DNA of 64,000 nt from Martelella endophytica (GCF_000960975.1 NZ_CP010803.1:4557818-4621817), one strand, 5' to 3'; numbered from the stretch's first letter, positions 50,342 to 60,659 are shown. The notes: generated by a model not told the origin, from the letters alone. Program-made: numbers and translations.

Positions 50342-50653
50342 ATGTTTGACAGCAAGACCACGACCAGCGACATCCTCGAACGCCTGCATCTGAGCGAGCC
50401 GAAACCGGCAGCATCGGCAACCGCGCTGGTGCGCGACGAAATCGACGCCCTCGCCAGAACCGCCCGCAAGCACCCGGCCGGCAGCGGCTCGGCTCTGGCG
50501 CTCGTCGGCCTCGTCGCCTTCGGCATCGGCTTCCTGGTCGGCCACGCGGACAGCTCCGAATCGGTTCCGCGCAAGCGCCTGTTTCGCCAGCGCCCGAAGC
50601 GGTGGCCGGCCCGAACGACGCATAGCGGCGGCGTTTTCAGCGGCCGCAAGTAA
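50342..50653 (+). CDS. Small membrane-anchored protein of unknown function
   Basis: A 103-residue protein: a soluble N-terminal 45 residues (SKTTTSDILERLHLSEPKPA), one Gly-rich membrane helix (SGSALALVGLVAFGIGFLVG), and a basic Arg/Lys-rich tail (KRLFRQRPKRWPARTT). A GGAG segment lies nine bases before the ATG. It precedes tRNA-Pro by about 200 bases. The length and the single helix resemble DUF883/ElaB-like anchors but no family is clear. Confidence 0.6.
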   Translation: MFDSKTTTSDILERLHLSEPKPAASATALVRDEIDALARTARKHPAGSGSALALVGLVAFGIGFLVGHADSSESVPRKRLFRQRPKRWPARTTHSGGVFSGRK

Positions 50654-50773
50654 GGCGCTGATATCCAGGACTGACGAGGCGCCGTTCGGCGCTGACAAAG
50701 CTGCTGAGCTTGAGGACAGTACCCGTCTGCCTTTAGCACATGGGGTGTCCCGAGCCGTCTCGGGTGACGAAAC

Positions 50774-50803
50774 GAAAAGCCCGCCAGAAATGGCGGGCTT
50801 TTC
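50774..50803. terminator. Bidirectional terminator next to tRNA-Pro
   Basis: A 13-bp perfect stem (50774-50786 with 50791-50803), GAAA loop, A run on the left and T run on the right; it ends the tRNA-Pro transcript (minus) and possibly the small gene on the plus strand. Confidence 0.85.
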
Positions 50804-50865
50804 GTGATGACAGAGCCGACAAGGAAGGCCTGCCTGAACTCAACATACTGAAATAATGGTAAAAA

Positions 50866-50942
<77 letters not shown>

Positions 50943-51119
50943 ACCCATGCCGCCGAAACGGCCCGTCCCCTTTAGACTTTCGCGCCGGCCCGCGCAAGGG
51001 CAAAAGAGCAGGTGCGATACAAAAAGAAGGCTCCGCCCAGAGTGATACGCACGGCGAAAACCATCGCCGCCGCAGAGCCTGCGACCGACGCTGGTCGTCC
51101 CCACCCGGTGATGACGCTA

Positions 51120-51302
51120 TCAGCTGACGAACAGGGAAAGAACGAAAGCTGCGATCAGAACGATCAGCGCCAGAATGGCGAGTGCCCAGAAAATCTTACG
51201 ATTGTAGAGCGGGGTCATCATATAGCAGGACGAACAAACCGGACGTCCGAAACGAAGATGATGACCACAGTACTTGCAATGGAAAAACCGCATTCTTTCC
51301 AT
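51120..51302 (-). CDS. Small zinc-ribbon membrane protein
   Basis: A 60-residue protein with a CKYCG...CSSC zinc-ribbon (residues 9-27: CKYCGHHLRFGRPVCSSC) followed by one strong membrane helix (KIFWALAILALIVLIAAFVL). A GGAG site lies three to four bases before the first ATG; the internal ATG at 51293 (MRFFHCKYCG) has GGAAAGA upstream. It is transcribed towards tRNA-Pro. I know no function. Four well-spaced Cys make it a likely real gene. Confidence 0.6.
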   Translation of the reverse strand: MERMRFFHCKYCGHHLRFGRPVCSSCYMMTPLYNRKIFWALAILALIVLIAAFVLSLFVS

Positions 51303-51696
51303 TTCTCCGTGGTTTTTTGTTGGTGCACCGCGAGGCGCACGGCATTTATAAAATTAGCTATGACTAAAGCATCAGATTAACAACTTTTGGTTCATCTAGG
51401 CTCAAGGCATGATGCCAATGGTGGCGCTATCAATGTTAGATCAAGCTTATATGAAAAATCAATGCCCGATCATACTTCAACCAAAAATGGCGTAGGAAAA
51501 TGTGATTTTTGTCACAGATCGCTTCGCCGTCGCTCGCCACGCCCCTTGGCCCCAAGGTTCAGTAAGAAATAGCGAACACATAAATTCGGCATTTGCTGGC
51601 TTTTTGATCAATTGCAAGAAAATCGGTATCACAATTTACATGAGCTCTCCCTGGCGTGAGAACTTTCACCACACCGTCAGGCTGTAACCGCACGAG
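51303..51696. other. A+T-rich non-coding stretch
   Basis: About 390 bases with a clearly lower G+C content than the flanks and no credible gene, tRNA or terminator. Promoter of the small zinc-ribbon gene should lie at its left end. Confidence 0.5.
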
Positions 51697-52530
51697 TCAA
51701 CCGTTACGCACCGCGTGGTGGTACTTCCGGTAGATGTCATCAATATCGACGGTCGGCTGTGGCGGCTTGATTTTCATGTCGCGGAGCGTGTCGAGGATGA
51801 TGTTGGCCGTTGCCAGGTTTCGAAACCATTTCCGGTTGGCCGGGATCACATACCAGGGCGCATGCTCGGTCGAGCAATTGGTAAGCATCGCCTCATAAGC
51901 CGCGATGTAGTCGTCCCAGCGATCGCGCTCGGCATAGTCGGAGGTGGAAATCTTCCACTGCCGGTCCTTGTCCTGCAGCCGCTTCTCGAAGCGTTCGAGC
52001 TGCTCGTCCTTGGAGATGCACAGGAAGAACTTGACGATGGAGACGCCGTTTTCGCTCAGGAATTCCTCGAAATTGTTGATCTGGTGATAGCGCTTCGACC
52101 ACACCTCCTCCGGCACGAGGTTGTGGACGCGGGCAACCAGAACATCCTCGTAATGCGAGCGGTTGAACACCGCGACCTGTCCGAGAGCCGGAGTGCGCTG
52201 ATGCACGCGCCAGAGAAAGTCGTGCGCCCGCTCGACGTCCGTCGGCTGCTTGAAGCTTGCGACATAGGTGCCCTGCGGGTTCATCGCGGTGATGACGTGC
52301 CAGCAAACGCCGTCCTTGCCGGCAGCATCGATCCCCTGCAGCACGATCAGCAGTGCGTGCTTCTTCTCGGCATAGAGCTCTTCCTGCAGCGGCGTGATCG
52401 CCTCGAGAACGGAACCGAGCGCCTCCTTGCCCGCCTCCTTGTCCTCCACATCACCGTGATAGTCCGGGTCGAACTCGGAAAGCTTAACCGTACTTCCGGG
52501 TGTGACGATCAGTTTCTTGCGATAGTCCAC
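51697..52530 (-). CDS. ppk2: Polyphosphate kinase 2
   Basis: A PPK2 of about 277 residues that phosphorylates nucleotides from polyphosphate. The Walker A region is LQGIDAAGKDGVCWHVITAM and the Walker B-type is VAVFNRSHYEDVLVARVHNL; the lid follows (FEKRLQDKDRQWKISTSDYA). The start is GTG at 52530 with GGAG eight bases upstream; the frame stays open further up. The size suits the one-domain class I or III; which nucleotide is favoured is not certain. It starts 44 bp after the proton ATPase gene on the same strand, suggesting joint expression. Confidence 0.88.
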   Translation of the reverse strand: MDYRKKLIVTPGSTVKLSEFDPDYHGDVEDKEAGKEALGSVLEAITPLQEELYAEKKHALLIVLQGIDAAGKDGVCWHVITAMNPQGTYVASFKQPTDVERAHDFLWRVHQRTPALGQVAVFNRSHYEDVLVARVHNLVPEEVWSKRYHQINNFEEFLSENGVSIVKFFLCISKDEQLERFEKRLQDKDRQWKISTSDYAERDRWDDYIAAYEAMLTNCSTEHAPWYVIPANRKWFRNLATANIILDTLRDMKIKPPQPTVDIDDIYRKYHHAVRNG

Positions 52531-52574
52531 GTCTCTCACTCCTCGTCGTTTCGTCTGCAAATCAACCGACCCGG

Positions 52575-55124
52575 CTAACGGTTAAGCCGGGCATTGACGA
52601 CGTCAATAGACATGGCCCGCCGCGCGCTGCGGTTTTCGAGAACATGATCGATGCCGATCCTGACGCCTCCTATGATAAACAGCCAGACAAGCAGATAGAT
52701 CCAGACGAGGCCAATGGTCAGCCAGGGAATTTGCGGCACAAGAATGCCGAAACCGCACATCAGCACCGCGACCAGTTGCGTCGCCACGATGGCGATGACG
52801 AGCGGCAGGGCCGGATAGGGCCGCTTCATGAACCAGTTCTCCTTGCGCGAGACCAGCATCAGCAGGTGGCCGCCGGCAACGAGCTGCAGGAACATCATCG
52901 ATTGCAGATGCGCCTGATCGGTGAGCCCGAGCCCCGGCCAGCGCGCGGCGTCCGAGAGCACCTCCATGCCGATGAGCAACAGGCCGAAGGACTGCACGAT
53001 GGAAAAGAAGCCGAGCACCGCGGAAACCGAAAACAGGTGCGGCATGCGCCACTTGATCGGCTGTTCGGAAACGCTGGTATTGTCATAGGCGACGGTCATG
53101 ATCGGAATGTCGTCGAGCAGCGACATCAGCACGATCATGATCGGCGTCAGCGGCTGGAAGCCGAGGAAGATCGTCGAAAGCACGACCAGGAACATGATGT
53201 CCATGGTCAGCGCCACACGATAGATGGTGTAGCTGGTGATCCGCCCGAAGATGCGCCGTGCCTCGTCGATCGCATTCTGGATGACCGAGAGGCCGGGTGC
53301 GGTCAAAATCAGCGCCGCCGCGCCCCGCGCGGCATCCGTGGCGCCGGAAACGGCGATGCCGCAATCGGCCTGCTTCAGCGCCGGCGCGTCATTGACGCCG
53401 TCGCCGGTCATGGCCACGAGATGGCCGTTCTTCTGGAAGGTCTTGACGATGGCATACTTGTGCTCGGGGAATACCCGGGCGAAACCGTCGGCTGTCAGGA
53501 TACGGTTGGCGATCGGTCCTGGAACGTTGTCGGGGTCCATATCCTTCGGAAACACATCGGCGGCTGTCAGGATGTTGGTTCCAAGGCCAAGCTGACGGGC
53601 AGTCTCACGGGCGATCGCCGTGTCATCGCCGGTGATCATCTTCACCGTCACGCCCTTGCCGCGGACATTCTCGATGGTCGCTTTGGAATCGTCGCGCGGC
53701 GGATCGAACATCGGCAGCACGCCAAGCAGCGTCCAGCTCTTGCCGTCATCGTCTGAGCGGGCGACGGCAAGCGCGCGATAGCCCTTGGCGCCGAGTTCGG
53801 CCACATGGGCGTCCACCGTATCCGCCACAGCCTTGTCGCCACCGGCGAGCATGACGATGGCATGCGGCGCGCCCTTGGCCGTCAGGAAACGCTTGCCGTC
53901 CAGGCCCGTCACCTCGGCTTCGGTACGCTTCGAAACCGGATCGAAAGGCGTAAACTTTCCGATGCTGTAGCCTTTCAGCACACTCACGTCGGGCAGCGCG
54001 CCGATTACGGCGCCGTCGATGGCATCGCCATCTTCCGCGCGTGAGGCAAGTGCGCCGGCGAGCACGATGTCGGCCGCCGCCGCGCCGCCGATCGCGATCG
54101 GCTCGCCAAGGGTCAGGATATTCTTGGTCAGCGTCCCGGTCTTGTCCGAGCACAGAATGTCGGCACCCGCCATCTCGTCGATCGAGGAGAGCCGCGAGAC
54201 AATCGCCTTCTCCTTGGAAAGCGCCAGCGCGCCGAGCGCCATGGTGATCGAAAACACCGCCGGCATTGCCACCGGGATCGAGGCGACGAGCAGCACCAGA
54301 ACGAACTGAAGGATGCCGAGCGCATCGGAAAGCCCCCAATTATCGGCAACGACAATATCGGTATAGACCTCGACCGCGACCATGATCAGCGCCAGCACGA
54401 CGGCAACGACAATCAGGAAATTGCCGATCTGGAACATCGCCTTCTGCGCCTGGCTCACCGCGCCAGCCCCGGCCACAAGCTTCGCCGTGCGGCCGAAGAA
54501 GGTGTTGGCGCCGGTGGCGATCACCACGGCGTTCATCTCGCCCTGCTTGACGACGCTTCCGGAATAGGCGCTGTCGCCGATCTTCTTGTTTACGGGCAGC
54601 GATTCCCCGGTCAGCGCCGCCTGGTCGATCGAGGCATAATCGCCCTCCACCAGCCGGATATCGGCCGGCACGATGCCGCCGAGCCTGATCTTGACGATAT
54701 CGCCCGGCACGAGGGTAGCCGCATCCACGACCTGGAAGCTGCCGTCACGCAGCGCGGTGGCCTGCGGCGCAAGCGAGTTCTTCAGCGCGGCAAGCGCATT
54801 GGTCGCCTTGCTGTCCTGGTAGAATTCGAGCCCCGCATTGAACAGCAAAAGACCGAAGATGATGGCGAAGTCGCCGAGGTCACCGAGAAACAGCGACACG
54901 AGAGCCGCAGCCTCGATCATGAAGGCGATGGGCCCGACGAAATGGCCGACCACCTGGCGCCAGAGACTGGTCTTCTTTTCGGGAAGCGCATTGGGCCCAT
55001 ACTGGGCAAGGCGCCTTTCGGCTTCGGCGGTGCTCAGCCCTTTGGCGGGATCGCTCTCAAGCTGCCGCAATACGTCATCAACAGGGATCGTTTCCAGATC
55101 CCGGCTATCCTGATTGTCCGTCAT
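52575..55124 (-). CDS. P3A-type proton-efflux ATPase
   Basis: An 849-residue P-type ATPase of the plasma-membrane proton pump type (plant/fungal AHA/Pma1 relatives in bacteria). Motifs in order: actuator ALTGESLPVNKKIGDSAYSG, membrane helix 4 VLLVASIPVAMPAVFSI, phosphorylation DKTGTLTKNILTLGEPIAIG, nucleotide-binding RFLTAKGAPHAIVMLAGGDK, hinge VAMTGDGVNDAPALKQADCG, and a membrane helix 6 region LMSLLDDIPIMTVAYDNTSV. The helix 4 and 6 residues fit H+ rather than Ca2+ or Cu. No C-terminal autoinhibitory domain like that of plants is present. Alkalinising or energising the membrane under low pH is likely. Confidence 0.88.
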   Translation of the reverse strand: MTDNQDSRDLETIPVDDVLRQLESDPAKGLSTAEAERRLAQYGPNALPEKKTSLWRQVVGHFVGPIAFMIEAAALVSLFLGDLGDFAIIFGLLLFNAGLEFYQDSKATNALAALKNSLAPQATALRDGSFQVVDAATLVPGDIVKIRLGGIVPADIRLVEGDYASIDQAALTGESLPVNKKIGDSAYSGSVVKQGEMNAVVIATGANTFFGRTAKLVAGAGAVSQAQKAMFQIGNFLIVVAVVLALIMVAVEVYTDIVVADNWGLSDALGILQFVLVLLVASIPVAMPAVFSITMALGALALSKEKAIVSRLSSIDEMAGADILCSDKTGTLTKNILTLGEPIAIGGAAAADIVLAGALASRAEDGDAIDGAVIGALPDVSVLKGYSIGKFTPFDPVSKRTEAEVTGLDGKRFLTAKGAPHAIVMLAGGDKAVADTVDAHVAELGAKGYRALAVARSDDDGKSWTLLGVLPMFDPPRDDSKATIENVRGKGVTVKMITGDDTAIARETARQLGLGTNILTAADVFPKDMDPDNVPGPIANRILTADGFARVFPEHKYAIVKTFQKNGHLVAMTGDGVNDAPALKQADCGIAVSGATDAARGAAALILTAPGLSVIQNAIDEARRIFGRITSYTIYRVALTMDIMFLVVLSTIFLGFQPLTPIMIVLMSLLDDIPIMTVAYDNTSVSEQPIKWRMPHLFSVSAVLGFFSIVQSFGLLLIGMEVLSDAARWPGLGLTDQAHLQSMMFLQLVAGGHLLMLVSRKENWFMKRPYPALPLVIAIVATQLVAVLMCGFGILVPQIPWLTIGLVWIYLLVWLFIIGGVRIGIDHVLENRSARRAMSIDVVNARLNR

Positions 55125-55352
55125 CCGCTTTCTCCAGCATCGCCAAATGCAAACCCGGAACGGTCCACTACCCGTTTCTGCTACTATAAGACGAACCAGA
55201 ATCGGGCAATTTTAGCAATATGCCGGACGGAAAACCGCGCTTACGCGGATGAGATTATCCCATCCACGCTGATTTCATTTGACGAAACGCAAATGAACGC
55301 CGGTTCAGGCAGATTTTCGTAAAGAGAACGGGACGGGGTTGCGACGGCGCCG

Positions 55353-55874
55353 TCAGCGCACCTGATCCAGCAGACGCTTGCATTCCAGGAGATCGTAGAG
55401 AACCTCCTGCAGCATCGCGTCATCGGAGCGCGTCAGCCCCGAGGCCGGTGAAATCTCGCCGTCATCATCCTTGCCGCGCCGGAAGAAGCCCTTCGACTTT
55501 TTCGGCCGGCCGACGACCTGATCGTCGTCGAACATGGAGGGCTGGTCGGCCTTGTCCGCCGGCACCTCGGGCGCTGGCGTCAGCGCCTCCATCAGCTCGG
55601 CATCGCCGCTACCGACAGCGGAAACGAAGCGGTTGCCATTGCTGCGCAGCAGCTTCTGCACGCCCTTGATCGTGTAGCCGTGATCGTAGAGGAGATGGCG
55701 GATGCCCTTCAGGAGCTCGACATCCTCCGGGCGATAGTATCGCCGGCCACCGCCGCGCTTCATCGGCTTGACCTGCGTGAACCGCGTTTCCCAGAAACGC
55801 AGCACATGCTGGGGCAGATCCAGATCCTCGGCGACTTCCGAAATGGTGCGGAACGCTTCCGGGCTCTTGTCCAT
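55353..55874 (-). CDS. MerR-family regulator
   Basis: A 173-residue regulator with an N-terminal MerR helix-turn-helix ([60 protein letters not shown]) and a charged, low-complexity middle ([20 protein letters not shown]). No Cys cluster for metal sensing is visible. Genes of this kind directly after ihfA are conserved in rhizobia. The target promoters are unknown. It is last in the plsX-fabH-ihfA run, 92 bp after ihfA. Confidence 0.88.
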   Translation of the reverse strand: MDKSPEAFRTISEVAEDLDLPQHVLRFWETRFTQVKPMKRGGGRRYYRPEDVELLKGIRHLLYDHGYTIKGVQKLLRSNGNRFVSAVGSGDAELMEALTPAPEVPADKADQPSMFDDDQVVGRPKKSKGFFRRGKDDDGEISPASGLTRSDDAMLQEVLYDLLECKRLLDQVR

Positions 55875-55965
55875 GATGAAAGGCCTCTCGACAGCAACGA
55901 ATCGTTGTTATTTCAGCGCGGTCTGCGCCGAAACACAAGCCTTGTCGATGAAAGAGAAGAAACGC

Positions 55966-56310
55966 TCAGGAAGCGGTGCGCGAGGCAGCCTTTTCAGCGC
56001 GGGCCTTGCGGGAAACATGCGACTTCAGAATTTTCTGCTTGAGCACGTTGGAAGCCTTGAAGGTCATGACCCGGCGCGGCGAAATCGGCACTTCCTCGCC
56101 GGTTTTCGGGTTGCGGCCGATGCGCTCATTCTTGTCGCGCACCTGGAAGGTGGCGAAAGAAGACAGCTTCACGGTCTCGCCGCGGACGATGGCGTCGCAA
56201 ATCTCGTCGATCACTGTTTCGACCAGTTCGGCAGATTCCGTCCGAGACAGCCCCACCTTGCGGAACACCGACTCGGCGAGGTCTGCACGCGTCACAGTTT
56301 TGCCTGACAT
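55966..56310 (-). CDS. ihfA: Integration host factor subunit alpha
   Basis: IHF-alpha pairs with IHF-beta to bend DNA at specific sites. The 114-residue protein has [20 protein letters not shown], helices with [40 protein letters not shown] and the beta-arm [20 protein letters not shown] with the intercalating Pro. ATG at 56310 (MSGKTVT) is preferred; a GTG at 56316 is possible. It has a basic C-terminal tail, as in other alphaproteobacteria. It lies 102 bp after fabH on the same strand. Confidence 0.95.
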   Translation of the reverse strand: MSGKTVTRADLAESVFRKVGLSRTESAELVETVIDEICDAIVRGETVKLSSFATFQVRDKNERIGRNPKTGEEVPISPRRVMTFKASNVLKQKILKSHVSRKARAEKAASRTAS

Positions 56311-56412
56311 TGCCACACCCCAGTTTTTGACTAATTCCCCGTTTTGCAGACACTATTGCTCCGCGCTAACGCGGTCAAGCACGAGTTCGCCTGCAAATTG
56401 TTTCGTTTCGCC

Positions 56413-57381
56413 CTACCAGCGCAACAGCACGGCGCCCCATGTAAAGCCGCCACCCATCGCTTCCAGCATCACGGTATCGCCGCGCTTGATGCGACCATCT
56501 TCCACAGCCGTAGCGAGTGCCAGCGGGATGGATGCAGCCGACGTGTTGGCATGGCGGTCGACGGTAACAACGACTTTCTCCATCGGAATGCCGAGCTTCT
56601 TCGCCGAACCTTCGATGATCCGCCGGTTCGCCTGGTGCGGGACCAGCCAGTCGAGCCCATCGGCGCCGATGCCCGCCTCGTCGAAGACGGCCTCGATGAC
56701 GTCGGTGATCATCCCGACGGCATGCTTGAAGACTTCGCGGCCTTCCATGCGCACATGGCCGATCTCTCCGGTGGAGGAGACGCCGCCATCGACATAAAGC
56801 TTCTCGCGGTGACTGCCATCCGAGCGCAGGCTGACGGCGGCGATGCCGCGACCTTCCGCCATGGTCTCCTCGATCCCCTCGAGCACCACGGCGCCCGCGC
56901 CGTCACCAAAGAGGACGCAGGTTGTCCGGTCGGTCCAGTCGAGAATGCGCGAGAATGTCTCGGCCCCGATGACGAGGACACGCCTGGCACGTCCGGCGCG
57001 GATATAGTTGTCCGCCGTCGTCACGGCATAGACGAAGCCGGAACAGACGGCCTGCAGGTCGAAGGCGAAGCCGTGCGCCATGCCGAGACGGTTCTGGATG
57101 TTCACGGCGGTCGCCGGAAAGGTATTGTCCGGCGTCGACGTCGCGACGATGATGAGATCGATATCGGCCGGCGTCAGGCCGGCATTGTCGAGCGCGTTGC
57201 GGGCAGCAGCCTCGCCGAGCGATGCCGTGGTTTCGCCTTCGCCCGCGATATAACGCTGCTTGATGCCGGTCCGCTGCTGGATCCAGGCGTCGGAGGTGTC
57301 GACAAGCTGACGCAGTTCGTCGTTGGTCACCACACGTTTCGGCAAGGCCGACCCGACCCCACAAACGACAGAACGGATCAT
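56413..57381 (-). CDS. fabH: Beta-ketoacyl-ACP synthase III
   Basis: FabH starts type II fatty-acid synthesis by condensing acetyl-CoA and malonyl-ACP. The 322-residue thiolase-fold enzyme has the start [20 protein letters not shown], the catalytic Cys in [20 protein letters not shown], His in [20 protein letters not shown], and Asn in [20 protein letters not shown]. The Gly-rich [13 protein letters not shown] ends it. It is downstream of plsX by 86 bp, the usual rhizobial order, and precedes ihfA. Confidence 0.96.
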   Translation of the reverse strand: MIRSVVCGVGSALPKRVVTNDELRQLVDTSDAWIQQRTGIKQRYIAGEGETTASLGEAAARNALDNAGLTPADIDLIIVATSTPDNTFPATAVNIQNRLGMAHGFAFDLQAVCSGFVYAVTTADNYIRAGRARRVLVIGAETFSRILDWTDRTTCVLFGDGAGAVVLEGIEETMAEGRGIAAVSLRSDGSHREKLYVDGGVSSTGEIGHVRMEGREVFKHAVGMITDVIEAVFDEAGIGADGLDWLVPHQANRRIIEGSAKKLGIPMEKVVVTVDRHANTSAASIPLALATAVEDGRIKRGDTVMLEAMGGGFTWGAVLLRW

Positions 57382-57467
57382 CTTGTTATTCCTTATTGGC
57401 TGGCAGTGCGCCGCTCATAAACAATTTCAGGTCGCACGTCACCAGTGAACCCGAAGAAAGACGGCCA

Positions 57468-58514
57468 TCAGGCCGCCTCCGGTCCCATCGGAGATTCGTT
57501 TCGTGCGTGATATTCGGTCAGATCGTGCTGAATCTTGGCCTGCAGTCCGTTGTGGACCATGTCATAGGCGACGTCGATCGCCGCCGCGTAGCCTTCGGCA
57601 TCCGTGCCGCCATGGCTTTTGATGACAATGCCATTGAGCCCGAGGAACACGCCACCATTGACCTTGCGCGGATCAAGCTTGTCGCGCAGCATGCGGAAGG
57701 CGCCGCGTGCGAACAGATAGCCGATGCGCGACATCCACGTCCGCCCCATGGCGGAACGCAGATATTCGGCGATCTGCCGGGCGGTGCCCTCGGCGGTCTT
57801 CAGCGCGATATTGCCGGTGAAGCCCTCGACAACGAAGACATCGACCGTTCCCTTGCCCAGATCGTCGCCTTCGACGAAGCCTGCATATTCCAGATTGTCG
57901 ATATCGGCTTCGCGCAGAAGCTTGCCCGCTTCCTTTACCTGCTCGACACCCTTGACCTCTTCGACACCGACATTCAGCAGCCCGACAGTCGGGCGCTTGA
58001 TCTCGAACAGGGCCCGCGCCATGGCACCACCCATCAGCGCGAAATCGAGAAGCTGCTTGGCATCGGCGCCGATCGTGGCCCCGATATCGAGCACGATGCT
58101 TTCGCCATTTGTGGTCGGCCAGATGCCGGCGATCGCCGGTCTGTCGATGGCCGGCATGGTCTTCAGACAGAACACCGCCATCGCCATCAGCGCACCGGTA
58201 TTACCCGCTGAGACAGCGGCATCGGACTGCTTTTCCCTGACAGCCTCAATGGCGCGCCACATGCTCGAGACATTGCGGCCGCGCCGCAGCGCCTGGCTCG
58301 GCTTCTCGTCCATTCCGACGGCGACTTCGCAATCGAAGACCTCGGCCCGCGCCGCGAGCTTGGGAAAGCGCGCCAGGATAGGCACGATCTCCTGCTCATG
58401 ACCATAAAGCAGATAGGTGATGTCAGGGTGTCGGGTGAGCGCCTTCGCCGCACCGGCGATGGCGACTTCAGCGCCGACATCACCACCCATGACATCAATG
58501 GAAATCTTTATCAC
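57468..58514 (-). CDS. plsX: Phosphate acyltransferase PlsX
   Basis: PlsX makes acyl-phosphate from acyl-ACP for PlsY (gene at 36.2 kb). The 348-residue protein starts at GTG 58514 with GGGAAC upstream, giving [20 protein letters not shown]; homologues begin with this ISIDxMGGDxGP signature. Other landmarks are [40 protein letters not shown] and [20 protein letters not shown]. It is preceded by DUF177, the common arrangement in rhizobia, and followed by fabH. Confidence 0.96.
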   Translation of the reverse strand: MIKISIDVMGGDVGAEVAIAGAAKALTRHPDITYLLYGHEQEIVPILARFPKLAARAEVFDCEVAVGMDEKPSQALRRGRNVSSMWRAIEAVREKQSDAAVSAGNTGALMAMAVFCLKTMPAIDRPAIAGIWPTTNGESIVLDIGATIGADAKQLLDFALMGGAMARALFEIKRPTVGLLNVGVEEVKGVEQVKEAGKLLREADIDNLEYAGFVEGDDLGKGTVDVFVVEGFTGNIALKTAEGTARQIAEYLRSAMGRTWMSRIGYLFARGAFRMLRDKLDPRKVNGGVFLGLNGIVIKSHGGTDAEGYAAAIDVAYDMVHNGLQAKIQHDLTEYHARNESPMGPEAA

Positions 58515-58705
58515 GCGTAACAGTTCCCTGTTTACAAGCACCTGGCAGAGCCGGGCCAAAATACCTCTTTTGCGACACGACACAACTGTGGCCGTGTAAA
58601 ATACAGGTTCTTCAGCGCAACAGCTCTCGGCCAGAGACCCGACCGGGTCCCTTCAAACAAATCTTTGCACAAACGGCAAGAGGCATCGAAACACCATCGG
58701 GCCGT

Positions 58706-59272
58706 TCAGCTCTCGTTTCCGGAACCTCCCTTCCAGTCCTTCAGCGCCGCAAAGGGCGATGCAGGCCGCTCTTCCTCCTCCTCTTCGGCCTCTGCCGGGG
58801 TCTCCGGCAGCGCCGCGCCTTCCTTGCGCGGATAGGGATCGATCGAGAGCGCGATGGCTTCTGCCACAAGCGCACCGAGATCGATTTCGCCGCCAGTGAA
58901 GGGCTCCGGCTCGTCCGGCCCGTCGGGGTCGATGACCAGTTCTCCCTCCTCGTTGGTCTGGCGGCGGAAATGCTTCGAATTTTCGGGCAGGAATGTCGCG
59001 TCGATGGCTTCGACAATATCCGACTCGATCGGCTCCAGCGTCACCACGCAGGCTTGCGTCAGATGGGCGGCGACCTCGCCGCGCACCCGCACGCCATCGC
59101 GCCGCCAAGGCGAAATCGTCAGGTCGCCGGCAAGGCTTTCGACGCTCTCCACCTCCCAGAAGCCGGCGAGCGCCCGGCGCTCATCCTCGTTGGCCTCCAG
59201 ATGCATGTCGAAGGACACGGACGACACGCGGCTGACCGGAAACGGACGTGCAAAGGGTATGAGATCAGGCAC
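58706..59272 (-). CDS. DUF177/YceD-family protein
   Basis: A 188-residue acidic protein of the YceD/DUF177 family, linked to 23S rRNA and plsX-region genes. It has PFPVSRVSSVSFDMHLEANE, the conserved ACVVTLEPIESDIVEAIDAT near the middle and an acidic C-terminal run (AEAEEEEEERPASPFAALKD). It overlaps the upstream chaperone gene by eight bases. Members usually sit by rpmF and plsX; here plsX follows and rpmF is elsewhere. Role in rRNA or fatty-acid control is suspected only. Confidence 0.85.
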   Translation of the reverse strand: MPDLIPFARPFPVSRVSSVSFDMHLEANEDERRALAGFWEVESVESLAGDLTISPWRRDGVRVRGEVAAHLTQACVVTLEPIESDIVEAIDATFLPENSKHFRRQTNEEGELVIDPDGPDEPEPFTGGEIDLGALVAEAIALSIDPYPRKEGAALPETPAEAEEEEEERPASPFAALKDWKGGSGNES

Positions 59273-59819
59273 GACGAACCTCGATGCTTTCGGGCACGAG
59301 GAAACTCACCATGCCGGTTTCGACGACGATCTCGTCCAATCTCGAGAGATGATCGGAATTTTCCAGCATCCAGCGCGCCAGATCGGCCATCTCCGCATGA
59401 TCGGCGTCGACGCTGTGGATATTCTGGGCAAGCGCAATCGACAACTGCTCGAGATCGCGGTCCTCGAGGCAGCGGGCATAGCGCTCGAGCCGGCCATAGA
59501 ACATGCCGGCGAGCTTCTTCATCCGCTTCGGCACGGAATTGTCGCCGACGCCGAGTTCGCGGATCGAATAATCGATGTCCATGAAGAAGGCATCGACGAT
59601 CTCCTGCGCCAGGCCCTTGCCGCCTGCGCCCGAATTCGCCGTGCGCCGCAAGAACAGGATCATGACCGCCGAGAGCATCTCGAATCGGCCCATCACCGTG
59701 TCCGGCACATGATAATGCGTATAGAAGCAGGGCTGCCGCGCCGTGGTCGTGATCACGCCATATTGTCGTTCCACGACTAGGCGGTTGCCGCGCCGCTTGC
59801 TGAAAAACCCAAGAACCAT
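59265..59819 (-). CDS. Ubiquinol-cytochrome c chaperone (CBP3/UQCC1 family)
   Basis: A 184-residue helical protein like mitochondrial CBP3, which assists assembly of cytochrome bc1. Features are TARQPCFYTHYHVPDTVMGR FEM at 27-49, FMDIDYSIRELGVGDNSVPK and MKKLAGMFYGRLERYARCLE. The start ATG at 59819 gives the conserved MVLGFFSKRRG. It is first in the run chaperone-DUF177-plsX-fabH-ihfA-merR and divergent from bamE. Bacterial members are mainly alphaproteobacterial. Confidence 0.88.
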   Translation of the reverse strand: MVLGFFSKRRGNRLVVERQYGVITTTARQPCFYTHYHVPDTVMGRFEMLSAVMILFLRRTANSGAGGKGLAQEIVDAFFMDIDYSIRELGVGDNSVPKRMKKLAGMFYGRLERYARCLEDRDLEQLSIALAQNIHSVDADHAEMADLARWMLENSDHLSRLDEIVVETGMVSFLVPESIEVRRA

Positions 59820-60092
59820 GCCACTCTCTTAAATACACGTCTGCCCGAAACGACCTTACAGGCACAATTGCATCCCGTCACAAGCTGGTTTATCCAGTTA
59901 CACTGGAAAACACGAAGCTGCGAGGTTTTCCGGTAATGACCCCGCCCTTACCGGGCAGAGCGATGGTAAATTGCGCGGGGCCGGCTCGCAACCGGGAATC
60001 GGAGCGGGCACCGGAAGCTGATGGCAGCCGGCAATGGGCATACCGGGCGAGAGTCCGCGGGCCGGAAACAGGACTTGGCAGGGAGCTTAATT

Positions 60093-60614
60093 TTGAAGAC
60101 GCGCCGAAACATTTTCGAAATCAAGCCGTTGCGGCCGGCAGCCGCCGGCGCGCTTGTGGCAGTGGCCCTCATCGGCAGTGGCTGCTCCACGAGCAATGTC
60201 ATCGGCAGCCCGAACGTGCTTTACCAGGGTTATGTCATCGACGATCAGATGATGCAGCTCGTCAAGGAAGGTTCCAGCCGCGAGCAGGTTCTGCTCTCGC
60301 TTGGCCAGCCCTCGGCGACCGCGACCTTCGACAACGAGGTGTTCTATTACATCTCGCAGCAGAAGCAGCGCCGCTTCACGTTCCAGAAGCCGCGCCTCGT
60401 CTCGCAGGACATCCTCGCCGTCTATTTCAACAAGGACGGACGCGTCGAGCGCCTCGGCCACTACACGCTGCAGGACGGCAAGCTGGTCAACATGGCCTCC
60501 GACACGACCCCGACAGGCGGCAAGGACATCACCTTCCTGCAGCAGATCCTGCAGGGCACCGGCGCCACCGACTTCAAGAACGCGCTGCTCAGCCAGCAGA
60601 ATGCGGTTCCGTAA
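60093..60614 (+). CDS. bamE: BamE/OmlA outer-membrane assembly lipoprotein
   Basis: BamE is the small lipoprotein of the Bam complex that folds outer-membrane proteins. The 173-residue product starts at TTG 60093 with GGAG seven bases upstream (MKTRRNIFEIK). A signal with Cys in LIGSGCSTSN is followed by the SmpA/OmlA core: VLYQGYVIDDQMMQLVKEGS, SREQVLLSLGQPSATATFDN, VFYYISQQKQRRFTFQKPRL, and VYFNKDGRVERLGHYTLQDG. The open frame upstream (from 60021) carries no signal-like start. It is divergent from the chaperone gene. Confidence 0.9.
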   Translation: MKTRRNIFEIKPLRPAAAGALVAVALIGSGCSTSNVIGSPNVLYQGYVIDDQMMQLVKEGSSREQVLLSLGQPSATATFDNEVFYYISQQKQRRFTFQKPRLVSQDILAVYFNKDGRVERLGHYTLQDGKLVNMASDTTPTGGKDITFLQQILQGTGATDFKNALLSQQNAVP

Positions 60615-60659
60615 TCGGACGCGCTCTGCCGGAGACGGCGCAGGGACAGATCGACAAGC

